Source: Lysobacterales bacterium
GTDB taxonomy: Bacteria > Pseudomonadota > Gammaproteobacteria > Xanthomonadales > Rhodanobacteraceae
Assembly (NCBI GenBank): GCA_002632325.1
Contig: NSJK01000018.1
Coordinates: 1 to 64,000, forward strand
Direction of reading: 5' to 3'
DNA length: 64,000 nt
The number at the start of each line of letters is the position of its first letter. The stretch's first letter is position 1. The notes below the pieces were generated by a model. The model made no database searches. It worked only from the letters and a program-made list of their open reading frames with translations, and was not told the DNA's origin. Shown here piece after piece: positions 52,879 through 62,773 of this stretch. The position numbers and the translations under genes were made by a program.

Positions 52879-54420
52879 CTAGATGAATTCGACCAGATTG
52901 TGCCCGCTCATCGGCGCAGGCTGCGGCAGGCCCATGAGCGCGAGCACGCTCGGCGCCAGATCGCGCAACGCGCCATGACGCAACCGCGCCGCACGGCCGA
53001 CGTAGACCAGCGGCACCGGGCCCACCGTGTGCTGGGTGTGCGGCACGCCGTTGTCATCGACCATCTGTTCGAGGTTGCCATGGTCGGCGCTGATCAGCAG
53101 CTCACCGCCGGCCGCACGGATCGCCGTCTCGATGCGCCCGAGCGCGACATCGACCGCCTCGGCCGCGGCAATCGCCGCACTCTCGACGCCGGTGTGACCG
53201 ACCATGTCGGGATTGGCGATGTTGCAGACGATGAAGTCGAAGCGGCCCGAGCCAATCGCCGCGACCAGCTTGTCGGTGAGCTCGGGACAACTCATTTCCG
53301 GCTGCAGGTCGTAGGTGGCGACTTTCGGACTGGGCACGAGGATGCGCTCCTCGCCCGCGAACGGCGCCTCGCGACCGCCCGAGAAGAAAAAGGTGACGTG
53401 CGCGTATTTCTCGGTCTCGGCGATGCGCAATTGCCTGAGCCCGAGCCCGGCGAGGTACTCGCCCAGCGTGTTCTCCATCGATTGCGGCGGAAATGCGATC
53501 GCGCTGTCGGCGACCAATCCCTGCTCGTACTCGGTCAAGGTCACGTAGGCCGACAACTGCGGCACGCGGCTGCGCGCGAAACCGCTGAACTCCGCATCAA
53601 CGAAAGCGTGCGAGATTTCGCGCGCACGATCGGCGCGGAAGTTCATGAACACGATCGCATCGCCGTCCTTGACCGCGGCACCACCCGCGATCACGGTCGG
53701 CTTGACGAACTCGTCGTTCTCGCCGCGCGCGTAGGCCGCGTCGAGTGCGGCCAGCGCGTCGGCGGCGTGATGATCCGCCTGCGCGAGCGCAATCGCCTGC
53801 CATGCGAGTTGCACGCGATCCCAGCGCTGATCGCGATCCATCGCGTAGTAGCGGCCCGTTACGCTCGATATCTTCGCGTTGCCGAGCCGCGCGCACTGCG
53901 CGGCGAGGCGTTCGAGCGAGGCGCGCGCGCTGCGCGGTGGCGTGTCGCGCCCATCGAGGAAGGCATGCACGGCCACGCGCGCGAGTCCACGTTCGCGCGC
54001 CAGGTCGAGCAGCGCAAGGATGTGCTCTTCCTGGCTGTGCACGCCACCGGGCGAGAGCAGACCGAACACGTGCAAGGTGCCGTCGTGAGCTCGCGCAGCA
54101 TCGCAGGCACACACCAGAGCGGCATTGTCGAAGAATCTGCGATCGGCGATTGCGGCGTCGATGCGGGTGAGGTCCTGATAGACGATTCGCCCGGCGCCGA
54201 TGTTCATGTGACCGACTTCGGAGTTGCCCATCTGCCCGTGTGGCAGCCCGACATGTTCGCCGAAGGTATCGATGAGGGTATGCGGACACTCGCGCAGCAG
54301 TCGCCGCCAGTTGGGCAAGTTGGCGAGCGCGATCGCATTGTGCGCGATCTCCTCGCGATGGCCCCAGCCATCGAGGATCAGCAGCAGGACGGGTTTGGGT
54401 CGGGCCACGGGCGCATCCAC
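52879..54420 (-). CDS. gpmI: 2,3-bisphosphoglycerate-independent phosphoglycerate mutase
   Basis: A 513-residue glycolytic enzyme that interconverts 3- and 2-phosphoglycerate with manganese. The catalytic Ser67 is in GQMGNSEVGHMNIGAG; the N-terminal metal Asp is in LLILDGWGHRE, and late metal residues lie in ISADHGNLEQM and HTQHTVGPVPLVY. The gene ends directly before envC (no gap), the usual gpmI-envC-ctpA order of gammaproteobacteria. Confidence 0.97.
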   Translation of the reverse strand: MDAPVARPKPVLLLILDGWGHREEIAHNAIALANLPNWRRLLRECPHTLIDTFGEHVGLPHGQMGNSEVGHMNIGAGRIVYQDLTRIDAAIADRRFFDNAALVCACDAARAHDGTLHVFGLLSPGGVHSQEEHILALLDLARERGLARVAVHAFLDGRDTPPRSARASLERLAAQCARLGNAKISSVTGRYYAMDRDQRWDRVQLAWQAIALAQADHHAADALAALDAAYARGENDEFVKPTVIAGGAAVKDGDAIVFMNFRADRAREISHAFVDAEFSGFARSRVPQLSAYVTLTEYEQGLVADSAIAFPPQSMENTLGEYLAGLGLRQLRIAETEKYAHVTFFFSGGREAPFAGEERILVPSPKVATYDLQPEMSCPELTDKLVAAIGSGRFDFIVCNIANPDMVGHTGVESAAIAAAEAVDVALGRIETAIRAAGGELLISADHGNLEQMVDDNGVPHTQHTVGPVPLVYVGRAARLRHGALRDLAPSVLALMGLPQPAPMSGHNLVEFI

Positions 54421-54521
54421 GCAAGCGAAAACGCAATCCTAGCCGATGCATCGTGCACCGACGCTGCCCTGTGCGCAGGGAGGGCAGCGGCGGATGCAGG
54501 CACGCCATGAACCGTCACGGC

Positions 54522-54539
54522 AGCGGAGCAAGCTCCGCT
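54522..54539. repeat. Short palindrome in the gpmI/M1 gap
   Basis: AGCGGAGC-aa-GCTCCGCT, a perfect 8-bp stem in the 166-nt gap between the M1 peptidase and gpmI. It resembles the short REP-like palindromes common in Xanthomonadales. Confidence 0.4.
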
Positions 54540-54586
54540 CTACGGGAAGCGCTTGCGTTCAGGGCGTTCGCCGCACGGGGGCAGAC

Positions 54587-56422
54587 TCACTGGCCGGCGA
54601 GCGCCTTTTCCACGCTCGCCTGGGTCATCGGGTGATAGCCGGGCTTGGCCTTGGCGTAGACCTCGCGCGCGAAGCGCAGGCCGTCGGGTGTCTTGGCCAG
54701 TTCCTCGTAGATCGGCACGACCAGATAACGACGACCGATGCGCGTCATGTATTTGGCCATCTGGGTGCGCGCGGGACGGAAGTCCGCGCGCGCCGCAGCC
54801 AGATACCAGCGACGCGCGATCTCGGCATTGGGCGAGCCATTGAGATGCCAAGCCGCGTCGAGATCGGCCAACTGCTTCGCACTGAGCTTGTCGGGCAGGC
54901 CGTCGAGGAAATACATCCACTCCTGCGTGTTCCAGTGCTTGGCATCGAGCTTGATCGCGGTGCGCTTGCCTTCCAGCCACTGGCTGCGCGCAGCGGCGAT
55001 CGCCTGCAACTGCGGCGAAGTCGGCAGCGGCGCATCGGCGGGCACGCCGCCTTGATGGATCCACGCCTTGACCTCGTCGAGACTCATCTTGCCCGGATAC
55101 TTGTCGAGCAAGTTGGGTTTGAGGTAGTCGAGCATCTGCTGCGTGGTGATGCTCTGGAACGCGAAATGGTCGAAATAGCCGCGCAAATAGACGTCGAAAG
55201 CCTCACGCCCGAAGCGCGCCTCGAGCGTGCGCAACAACCACGCGCCCTTGACGTAGGCGAAGTCGGATGCGGCATCGTCGGCATCATCGAGATCGGGTAC
55301 CAGTCGCTGCGTCGGCGCCGGCGTCGCCTTGACCTCGCGCAGCAATTCATCGGCGGCGATGATGAATTCCTCGTCGGCCTGCACCTTGCCGTAGACCGCT
55401 TCGACGATGCGGTTCTCGACGTAGGTGGTGAAGCCTTCGTTGAGCCACATGTGGCGCCAACTCGCATTGGTGACGAGATTGCCCGACCAGGAATGCGCGA
55501 GTTCGTGCGCGACCAGCGCCACCAGACTGCGGTCACCAACCAGCACGGTCGGCGTGGCGAAGGTCAGGCGCGGATTTTCCATGCCGCCGAACGGAAAACT
55601 CGGCGGCAGCACGAGAATGTCGTAGCGACCCCAGCGATACGGGCCGTAGAGTTTCTCGGTGGTCTCGATCATCTTCTCGGTGTCGGCGAATTCATACGCC
55701 GCCTTGGCCACCACCGAGGGCTCGGCATACACCGCGCTGCGTGGACCGGTTTCGCGCACGGCGAGGTCGCCGACCGCAATGGCGAGCAAGTACGAAGGAA
55801 TCGGCTCATCCATCCTGAAGCTGAAATCGCCATCGAGCGGGTGCTTGGCGTCATTGTTCGCGCTCATCACCACGCGCAGCGCCTTGGGACCGGTCACATG
55901 CGCGCTGTAGGGAAAGCGCACCGCAGGCGTGTCCTGCAACGGCACCCAACTGCGCGCATGGATCGACTGCGATTGCGAATACATGAACGGCTGCTTCTTG
56001 CCCGCGGTCTGCGCCGGCGTCATCCACTGCAGGCCCGAGGCCTGGGGCGCGGTGTGGTAGCGGATGCGCACCTTGGGTGCCTGCGCATCGAGCGCGATGC
56101 GCAGCGCCGAGCCGAGTACCGGATCGCGCGCGGCCAGACTCCACTTGAGCGCATGCGCGGCGCCCTGCGCATCGAGCGCCTCGACGCCTTCAATGCTCAA
56201 ATCGCGCGTATCGAGCACGAGCTCGCGTGCCTCGGGGTCATGCCAGGCCAGCGCGAGTTCGGCGCTGCCGGCCAATTCACGTTTGTCGAAATCGACCTTG
56301 AGATCCAGCGAAAGCGCGGTCTGCGTGACCTTGGCCGGTTCGGCGTAACTGAAGCGATCGTGTTCGGCGGCCGTGGCAGACATGCAAATCAAGAACGACG
56401 CAGCAAGGAGGCGATGCAGCAT
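54587..56422 (-). CDS. M1 aminopeptidase, leukotriene-A4-hydrolase-like
   Basis: A 611-residue exported metallopeptidase. The ATG at 56422 gives a signal peptide (about 1-19, ending SATAA). The substrate motif GGMENPRLTF and the zinc site VAHELAHSWSGNLV followed by NEGFTTYVE are complete. The C-terminal ~150 residues form the helical domain of leukotriene A4 hydrolase-type enzymes (LPTSPQLQAIAAARSQW, KQLADLDAAWHLNGSPNAEIARRWY). It trims N-terminal residues in the periplasm or outside. The open frame upstream of 56422 is antisense to the subtilase gene. It diverges from the subtilase by 178 nt. Confidence 0.92.
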   Translation of the reverse strand: MLHRLLAASFLICMSATAAEHDRFSYAEPAKVTQTALSLDLKVDFDKRELAGSAELALAWHDPEARELVLDTRDLSIEGVEALDAQGAAHALKWSLAARDPVLGSALRIALDAQAPKVRIRYHTAPQASGLQWMTPAQTAGKKQPFMYSQSQSIHARSWVPLQDTPAVRFPYSAHVTGPKALRVVMSANNDAKHPLDGDFSFRMDEPIPSYLLAIAVGDLAVRETGPRSAVYAEPSVVAKAAYEFADTEKMIETTEKLYGPYRWGRYDILVLPPSFPFGGMENPRLTFATPTVLVGDRSLVALVAHELAHSWSGNLVTNASWRHMWLNEGFTTYVENRIVEAVYGKVQADEEFIIAADELLREVKATPAPTQRLVPDLDDADDAASDFAYVKGAWLLRTLEARFGREAFDVYLRGYFDHFAFQSITTQQMLDYLKPNLLDKYPGKMSLDEVKAWIHQGGVPADAPLPTSPQLQAIAAARSQWLEGKRTAIKLDAKHWNTQEWMYFLDGLPDKLSAKQLADLDAAWHLNGSPNAEIARRWYLAAARADFRPARTQMAKYMTRIGRRYLVVPIYEELAKTPDGLRFAREVYAKAKPGYHPMTQASVEKALAGQ

Positions 56423-56600
56423 GGAAGAAGATCCCTGAACGGCTTGCGATCGCGCATTGTCGCCGATCCCGCAGCGCGTTGCGCCTGGGCCTGCTTGCGG
56501 CACGACCGCAGCGGCAGCGTGGCGGTTGCGTGGCACATTGCCGCGCCCGGTTCGGCGCCGCATACTCGCCCACTGCTTCGTCCACCACCTGGGAAAATCC

Positions 56601-59600
56601 ATGCACAAGCTGCCCTCCCGCACTGCGCTGGCGGTTGCGCTCGCGACTGCGCTCGCCGCTGGCGTCGTCACTGCCGCACCCGTCACCGAAATTTCCGCGA
56701 ACCTGCCCGCGCCCGACTCGATCGACGCGGCACGCCACGATCCTGCGCTGCTGATCCTGCGCGCCGGCGTGTTCGATCCGCTTGCGCAGTCGATCGACGC
56801 GAGTTCGGTCGGCGCGGCGGCGGCGGTCAAGCTGTCTGGCTTTGCGATCGTGCAATTCAAGGACGCGGCGCAGATGGCAGCGGCACGGCGCAGCCTGAGT
56901 GCGCAGGGCGTGAGCTTTCTCAACTATCTGCCCAACAACGCCTGGTATGTGCGCCTCGGTCAAGGCGGCCTGAGCACGCTGCGCAAGGATTCATCCGTGC
57001 GCTGGGCGGGTTTGCTGCAGCCTGCATACAAGCTCGATCCGCAATTGTGGAGCGCGCAGCGCCAGACTTCGTCGGCGCTGCAGTCCGATGGGCGTTATGA
57101 AATCCGCCTCGATGCCTTCGACGGCGTTTCGGCGCAGCACCTCGCCGCGGCGCTCGAAAAGCGCGTACCGGGCGTGGAAATCACCGCACGCAGCGAGCGC
57201 GCCGAAGCGGCACCTTACGTGCGCGCCGCGGTGTCGTTGGCCAGCCTCGATACCCTGATCGAAGTCGCAAGCTCGCTCGATGGCGTGGTCTCGGTATCAC
57301 CGTGGGTGGAAACCACGACCCAGAACTCGGCCAGCGTCGGCGCGATCCAGGGCAACAACATCGGCACTTGCAGCGGTAGTGGCCCGATCTGCGGTTCGGC
57401 GCCGCTGTGGGATCACGGCATCACCGGTACCGGTCAGATCGCGGCCGTGGCCGACAGCGGCACCACGCCCAATGCAGGCTGGTTCACCACGCTCGACAAG
57501 GGCGCGGGCGCACACACCGAGGTGACCTTCTCCGACAATCCGCCGCCGGTGTTGCCGAACGTCGGCACCCTGCATCCGGACAACAAGATCATCGCCTACT
57601 GGCTGCAACCGGGCGGCCCGATCGATTACGACTTCACCTCCGGTCATGGCACGCATACCAGCGGCACCATGGTTGGCGATGCGGCAGGCACATTTGGCTC
57701 AACCACCTATCTGCCAGCCACGCCCTATCTGCCCAATCACGAACTTGCCGACGGCATGGCGCCGGGTGCGCAGTTGCTGTTCCAGGATGCCGGCCCGGCT
57801 TCGGCGACATCGATCATCATCAATGATTTTTCCGGCACGCTGCAGCAGGCCTTCAATGGCGGTGCGCGCGTGCACAACAACAGTTGGGGCGCCAAGACCG
57901 GCGGCGCCTACAACGGCAACGATGCCGAACTCGATCGCGTCACCAACAAGGACGAGGATCTCCTGGTGGTGGTCTCGGCCGGCAACGACGTGGCTGGCGC
58001 GATGGCGACCGGCTCTCCCGGCAATGCCAAGAACGCGCTGACCGTCGCCGCGCTCGGGCACGGCGGCAGCCTGACCAAGGCCAGCTACTCCAACATGGGG
58101 CCGACGCAGGACGGGCGCATGAAGCCCGACATCGCCGCGCCGGGCAGCTCGGTCGTCTCGGCCAGAAACGCCACCAGCGTCAACAACACGATCACCCTAC
58201 CGCTCACCGCCACCATGTCGGGTACCTCGATGGCGGCGCCGACCATCACCGGCAACAGCGTGCTGCTGCGCGAATTCTTTGCCGATGGTTTCTACCCGCG
58301 CGGCGCGAGCAATGCTGCCGACGCCTACAACACGACCGGGGCCGCGGCCAAGGCGGTGCTGCTCAATGGCACCAACACGATCAATGCGAGCTGGCCCAAC
58401 ACCGGCACCGGCTGGGGCCGCGCCTGGCTCGATGGCAACCTGTGGTTCAGCGCCACCATGACCGGCGGCGATGATGCCCGCCGCCTGCGCCTGTTCGAAC
58501 GCCCCAATGCCGCGGGCCTGAAGACCGGCCAGAGCAACCAGTACACCATCGCCAACGTCGCGGCGGGCAAGGAATTGCGCGCAACCCTGGTGTGGTTCGA
58601 CCCGGCCGCGGTGCCCGGCGCCGCATCGACGCTCATCAACAACCTCGACCTCGAAGTCGTGGGGCCGGGCGGCACCTATCTGGGCAACGTGATCACGGGC
58701 GGTGTATCGACCACGGGCGGCAGCGCCGACGTCAAGAATCCGGTCGAACAGGTGCGCCTGACAGCACCCGTGACTGGCAGCTATACCTTCCGCGTCAAGG
58801 GCACCGCGGTGCCTGGCAACGGCAGTGAAGGCTCGGACATGCAGGGCTATGCGCTGGCGGTTTCCGGCGGCTTCGCCCTGCCCGATCCGGCGGTCTTCCC
58901 GGCGCCGACGGCCGTGGCCGCGAGCAGCAATGGCGCTGCGGGCGTGAGTGTGCAGTTCGGCAGCACCGTGGGTGCGCAAGGCTTCCAGCTCTACCGCGCG
59001 CCGGGCACTTGCGCGACCGCCGTCGCGGGTGATTACCGGATGGTCGGCAACAATACGGCCGCACCGATCGTCGACCTCGCCACGATCGGCGGCTACAGCT
59101 ATGCCTACAAGGTGCGCGGCGTGCAGAACGATGTCGAGGGTGATGTCTCGACCTGCGCCGACGTGGTGTCGGATGCGGCGTGCACGCTGATGCCGAGCTT
59201 CGATGTGCAGTCGCTGATCGGCGATGGCGCCGCGGCGACCTGCGGCGTGGAACTGACCTGGGCGGCAGCGCATGCCAACTGCCCCAGCTCGACCGGAATC
59301 AGCTACACGGTCGAGCGCGACAGCGACCCGTATTTCAGCGCAGCACAAACGCTTGCCACGGGCCTGGCTTCGCCCGCCTTCGCCGACAGCACGGTCAGCA
59401 ATGGCACACCGTATTACTACCGCGTGCTCGCGCTGGACAGCTTCGGCAACTCCTCGCCGGTTTCGCGCGTGGTCAACATCACGCCCACCGGCGTCGACGG
59501 GCCCGATCCGACGGCCTTCGTCGATGACGTCGACACCCACACCTACATGCAGCTCGATGCGCCCTGGCAGGTCACCAACACGTCGGCGAGCAATGGCACC

Positions 59601-60137
59601 CTGAGCTATCGCAGCGCTCCCGACAACCAGCCCTATCCGGATGCGACCTGCGCCAGCATCACCACGCCCGCGCTCACGCTCAAGCCGGGCTCGACGCTGA
59701 GCTTCAAGGCCCGCTATGACCTCGAATTCGAATGGGATGGCGTGGTGGTGGAGATATCCAGCGACGGCGGCACGACCTGGCAGGACCTGCCACCCGCGGG
59801 CGGCTACCCCTCCTCGTTCGCGCAGACGACCAGTCCGCCAGTCAATGCCTGCGGCTACCTGGCCTCGCACGGTGCATTCAGCGGCGTGAGTACGGCCGGC
59901 TCCAATGCTGACCCGGGTAACGGCACGGCCACCGCAGTGTTCAAGCCGTTCACGACGGATCTGTCCGCGTTTGCCGGCCAGACCGTGCAAATCCGCTGGC
60001 GCATGTCGTCCGACCCCGCCGCCAGCTTTCTGGGCTTCCTGCTCGATGAAGTGCAGATTGGCAACGGTGGCGGCGATGTGATCTTCACCGACGGTTTCGA
60101 ACAGACCGGTGGTGGCAACGACTACGTCTGCAACTGA
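56601..60137 (+). CDS. Large secreted subtilase (S8) with C-terminal accessory domains
   Basis: A 1178-residue exported protease. A signal peptide (about 1-27) and a propeptide-like region (to ~250) precede the S8 domain. The triad is visible: Asp285 (IAAVADSGT), His349 (GHGTHTSGTMVG) and Ser543 (MSGTSMAAPT). After it come a beta-sandwich domain (about 640-750), two fibronectin-type-III-like regions (about 770-970) and a carbohydrate-binding-like beta domain. The end is DVIFTDGFEQTGGGNDYVCN, sharing the I-F-x-D-G-F motif. The start at 56601 follows GGGA. It probably degrades extracellular protein. A strong terminator follows. Confidence 0.9.
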   Translation: MHKLPSRTALAVALATALAAGVVTAAPVTEISANLPAPDSIDAARHDPALLILRAGVFDPLAQSIDASSVGAAAAVKLSGFAIVQFKDAAQMAAARRSLSAQGVSFLNYLPNNAWYVRLGQGGLSTLRKDSSVRWAGLLQPAYKLDPQLWSAQRQTSSALQSDGRYEIRLDAFDGVSAQHLAAALEKRVPGVEITARSERAEAAPYVRAAVSLASLDTLIEVASSLDGVVSVSPWVETTTQNSASVGAIQGNNIGTCSGSGPICGSAPLWDHGITGTGQIAAVADSGTTPNAGWFTTLDKGAGAHTEVTFSDNPPPVLPNVGTLHPDNKIIAYWLQPGGPIDYDFTSGHGTHTSGTMVGDAAGTFGSTTYLPATPYLPNHELADGMAPGAQLLFQDAGPASATSIIINDFSGTLQQAFNGGARVHNNSWGAKTGGAYNGNDAELDRVTNKDEDLLVVVSAGNDVAGAMATGSPGNAKNALTVAALGHGGSLTKASYSNMGPTQDGRMKPDIAAPGSSVVSARNATSVNNTITLPLTATMSGTSMAAPTITGNSVLLREFFADGFYPRGASNAADAYNTTGAAAKAVLLNGTNTINASWPNTGTGWGRAWLDGNLWFSATMTGGDDARRLRLFERPNAAGLKTGQSNQYTIANVAAGKELRATLVWFDPAAVPGAASTLINNLDLEVVGPGGTYLGNVITGGVSTTGGSADVKNPVEQVRLTAPVTGSYTFRVKGTAVPGNGSEGSDMQGYALAVSGGFALPDPAVFPAPTAVAASSNGAAGVSVQFGSTVGAQGFQLYRAPGTCATAVAGDYRMVGNNTAAPIVDLATIGGYSYAYKVRGVQNDVEGDVSTCADVVSDAACTLMPSFDVQSLIGDGAAATCGVELTWAAAHANCPSSTGISYTVERDSDPYFSAAQTLATGLASPAFADSTVSNGTPYYYRVLALDSFGNSSPVSRVVNITPTGVDGPDPTAFVDDVDTHTYMQLDAPWQVTNTSASNGTLSYRSAPDNQPYPDATCASITTPALTLKPGSTLSFKARYDLEFEWDGVVVEISSDGGTTWQDLPPAGGYPSSFAQTTSPPVNACGYLASHGAFSGVSTAGSNADPGNGTATAVFKPFTTDLSAFAGQTVQIRWRMSSDPAASFLGFLLDEVQIGNGGGDVIFTDGFEQTGGGNDYVCN

Positions 60138-60477
60138 CAGCCACGGTCATCCAAGACAGGAACCGGCGCGCAGCTTGCGCGCCGGTTTTTTTTGCCCACC
60201 GATTGGCTATCGCACGCAACGGAAAATCGCCGCTCGATATTGAAGGGCCGAATCTGAGACAGGACGTGCGGGCGCGGGATGGTCGCGATCCTGCTTCCGG
60301 TGGCGTGTACCGACCACGCATCTCGCCGCAGCCCGGCGTTTGGCATATTTCATGCTTGAAACCAGGCACGGTCCGGGGACGTGTTTATTGGGTCGCGCGG
60401 GTGCGTGCCCGTACCGACAAGGCGGAGATCGGATCGTGGCCGTCTTCGCCAATCATCAACGGGGAATGGGGACCATC
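60138..60477 (+). other. Intergenic region: terminator and leader of the HEXXH protease
   Basis: A 340-nt gap. It begins with the intrinsic terminator at 60162-60193, followed by about 280 nt of leader without an ORF I would support. No clear promoter match is visible. Confidence 0.5.
60162..60193 (+). terminator. Intrinsic terminator of the subtilase gene
   Basis: ACCGGCGCGCA-gct-TGCGCGCCGGT, a perfect 11-bp GC-rich stem followed by eight T. It starts 24 nt after the stop codon. The clearest terminator in the window. Confidence 0.9.
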
Positions 60478-62730
60478 ATGATCGCTCGTTTTGGACGCGC
60501 AGGGTTCGCGCAGATCGGCGCGTTGTTGCTGTTGGCGCTCACGCCCGTGTTTGCGAACGCGACGGCAGATGTTTCGCCGCCACCTGCCCTTGTCGCCGAC
60601 GGTGCTTCGCACGATGCCGTCACGCCGATTCACGTCAGGATCCTGCTCGATCGCCTGCCGACGCTGAGCAAGCCAGCGACGGTGACGTGCGAGGTTCGGG
60701 CCGATATGGACGCGCCGGGTACGACCGCCAGCATCGAGTTGCCGGCCAATGTGCGCTTCGCCGGTGGCACGCTGCACTGGGAGGGCGACCTCACGGCAGG
60801 ACAAACCATCGTGTTTTCGGCAAGCATCGTCGCCGATGTGCCTGGCGACACCACGATCCTGGGGCGCGCATTGCGTCGCATCGATGCACGCAACGTGTGG
60901 GGTGACCTTGCCGCCGCACATTTCTCGGTGGGCGCGACTGCGAGTCGCGCGGGTTTTGCGCCGGTCGCGGTCGATCGGCGCATCCATGATGCGGGCCTCG
61001 ACAAGGCGCCGGACGGGACGATCATCAGTTCGGGTTCGCTCAAGCGCAGCCCGCAAGCCGCGCCGCCGGCACCGCCACCTCCTGCACATGAGCCCATTGC
61101 ACCGGCCATCGAACCCGTCATTGCGGCGGCTTGTCCGATCCCCGATGAGAAGCCCGGTGCAAGCGGACAGCAGCCTGCATGCGGAAACTTCTTTGCTGCT
61201 CCCGACGCGGACACGACAGCGTGGCAACCTTCATCCTATTCGCAACCGGCCTCGCCGCTGGGCAATCTCACGGTAACCGGAACCTGGTCCTATTACGACC
61301 GCGATGGTGCCTACACGTCCGCACGCGAGTTTCTGGTTGAACTCGTGCAGGGCGACAATGCCGCACATCTGGCCTGGTGTTTCACCGATTTGTCGGGCAA
61401 CTACACATGCGGCCCAGTGGCCAATCCGGGCGGCGTCGGGGTGCGCACGATCCTGTATTCCTGGACGAGCTTCAATCCGAATCCGGATACGCTGGCGATC
61501 GTGAATCCGGATTGGGGCACGAGCAATGCCACGGGCAATGCGTATCGAGTCCAGACCGGCATCGTCGTCTTGAGCGATGGGACACAGAGCATCGGCAGCT
61601 GGCATGTGCTCGACTCCGACACGAACGAGCGCGCGTATTGGACCTTGCAGGATGTCATCGATGTGTGGCGCTACATCCATTTCAACGGCGGCGGTGGCGA
61701 GGCCGGGCCTACCACGGTGCAGTGGAAAATCGACAGCACCGATGGCCCCTACTACAGCCCCGGTGCGAACGTGCATTTGAGGGGTGAAGATCCCTTGGCG
61801 CATGCCGGCACGGTGACCAAGCACGAATACGGGCACAACATTCTGTACACGGCATACGGCGGCTACTATCCGCCCTTCCCCAACTGCAATCCCCACAACA
61901 TTCAGCAGGCCTTGAGCGCCGGCTGCGGCTGGACCGAAGGCTGGGCAGAATTCCTGCCTTCCGTGGTGAACAACGAAGCGGCGTTCTATTGGCCCAGCGG
62001 CGCGCGCCTGGATCTGGAGACGCCCACCTGGGGAACGCCGGGTTGGGACAGCGGTGATTGGCCGGAGGGACGCATCGCCGGTGCGATGTGGGACATGTTC
62101 GACGTCGCCAATGACGGTGACGACACCTACTCGGACGGCGCGTTTGCGAACTTCTGGGACGTGATCTACAACGTCAACAGCGACACCTTCAGCCAATGGT
62201 GGGCGAGCTGGATAGCGCGCGGACACAACAATGTCAGCTGGGGCCCGATCATGGGGCTGTACCAGAACACCATCAATTACCGTAACGGCCCGGCCAACGA
62301 CGACTTTGCCAACGCCATCCATGTTTCCAGTGCGCCCTTCTACGTCAATGCACTCGACGTGACTGGCGCAACCACGCAAGGGCTGGATCCGCAATTTCCC
62401 TGCGGCTCCGCAACCAGTCCGCGGCAGTCACGCAGCGTTTGGTATGCGTTCAATCCCTCGATCACCGATGTCTACAAGATCGATACGCAATACAGCGGGT
62501 TTGATACCGTGCTTGCGATCTGGCGCGGCTACTGGGGCAGTCTCGCCAATCGAGGCTGCAATGACGACACGGGTGGCTCGGTCTCGGAAATCAATGCCAC
62601 CTTGGTCAGCGGCCGCACCTACATGATTGAAGCGACGGCGTACGGCTCAGGCGCGGGCGGATCACTGTATTTCGCCATCACCCGACGCGCAGGCGACCGC
62701 ATCTTCAGCGACGACTTCGGCGGCTATTAG
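60478..62730 (+). CDS. Secreted zinc metalloprotease (HEXXH)
   Basis: A 750-residue exported protein. The ATG at 60478 has GGGG seven bases upstream (60466 is an alternative). A signal peptide (about 1-26) is followed by a beta-sandwich region (to ~190), a Pro/Ala-rich linker (QAAPPAPPPPAHEP) and a central domain with HEYGH at 449-453 and a following TEGWAEFLP that could give the third ligand. The C-terminal ~110 residues resemble pre-peptidase/jelly-roll domains (SVWYAFNPSITDVYKIDTQYSGFDTVLAIW), and the chain ends DRIFSDDFGGY. I do not recognise a named peptidase family. It lies downstream of the subtilase. Confidence 0.75.
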   Translation: MIARFGRAGFAQIGALLLLALTPVFANATADVSPPPALVADGASHDAVTPIHVRILLDRLPTLSKPATVTCEVRADMDAPGTTASIELPANVRFAGGTLHWEGDLTAGQTIVFSASIVADVPGDTTILGRALRRIDARNVWGDLAAAHFSVGATASRAGFAPVAVDRRIHDAGLDKAPDGTIISSGSLKRSPQAAPPAPPPPAHEPIAPAIEPVIAAACPIPDEKPGASGQQPACGNFFAAPDADTTAWQPSSYSQPASPLGNLTVTGTWSYYDRDGAYTSAREFLVELVQGDNAAHLAWCFTDLSGNYTCGPVANPGGVGVRTILYSWTSFNPNPDTLAIVNPDWGTSNATGNAYRVQTGIVVLSDGTQSIGSWHVLDSDTNERAYWTLQDVIDVWRYIHFNGGGGEAGPTTVQWKIDSTDGPYYSPGANVHLRGEDPLAHAGTVTKHEYGHNILYTAYGGYYPPFPNCNPHNIQQALSAGCGWTEGWAEFLPSVVNNEAAFYWPSGARLDLETPTWGTPGWDSGDWPEGRIAGAMWDMFDVANDGDDTYSDGAFANFWDVIYNVNSDTFSQWWASWIARGHNNVSWGPIMGLYQNTINYRNGPANDDFANAIHVSSAPFYVNALDVTGATTQGLDPQFPCGSATSPRQSRSVWYAFNPSITDVYKIDTQYSGFDTVLAIWRGYWGSLANRGCNDDTGGSVSEINATLVSGRTYMIEATAYGSGAGGSLYFAITRRAGDRIFSDDFGGY

Positions 62731-62773
62731 AACAATGCGGAGCGTGCGCGTGCGGCGACTCTTGCCGCGCGCG

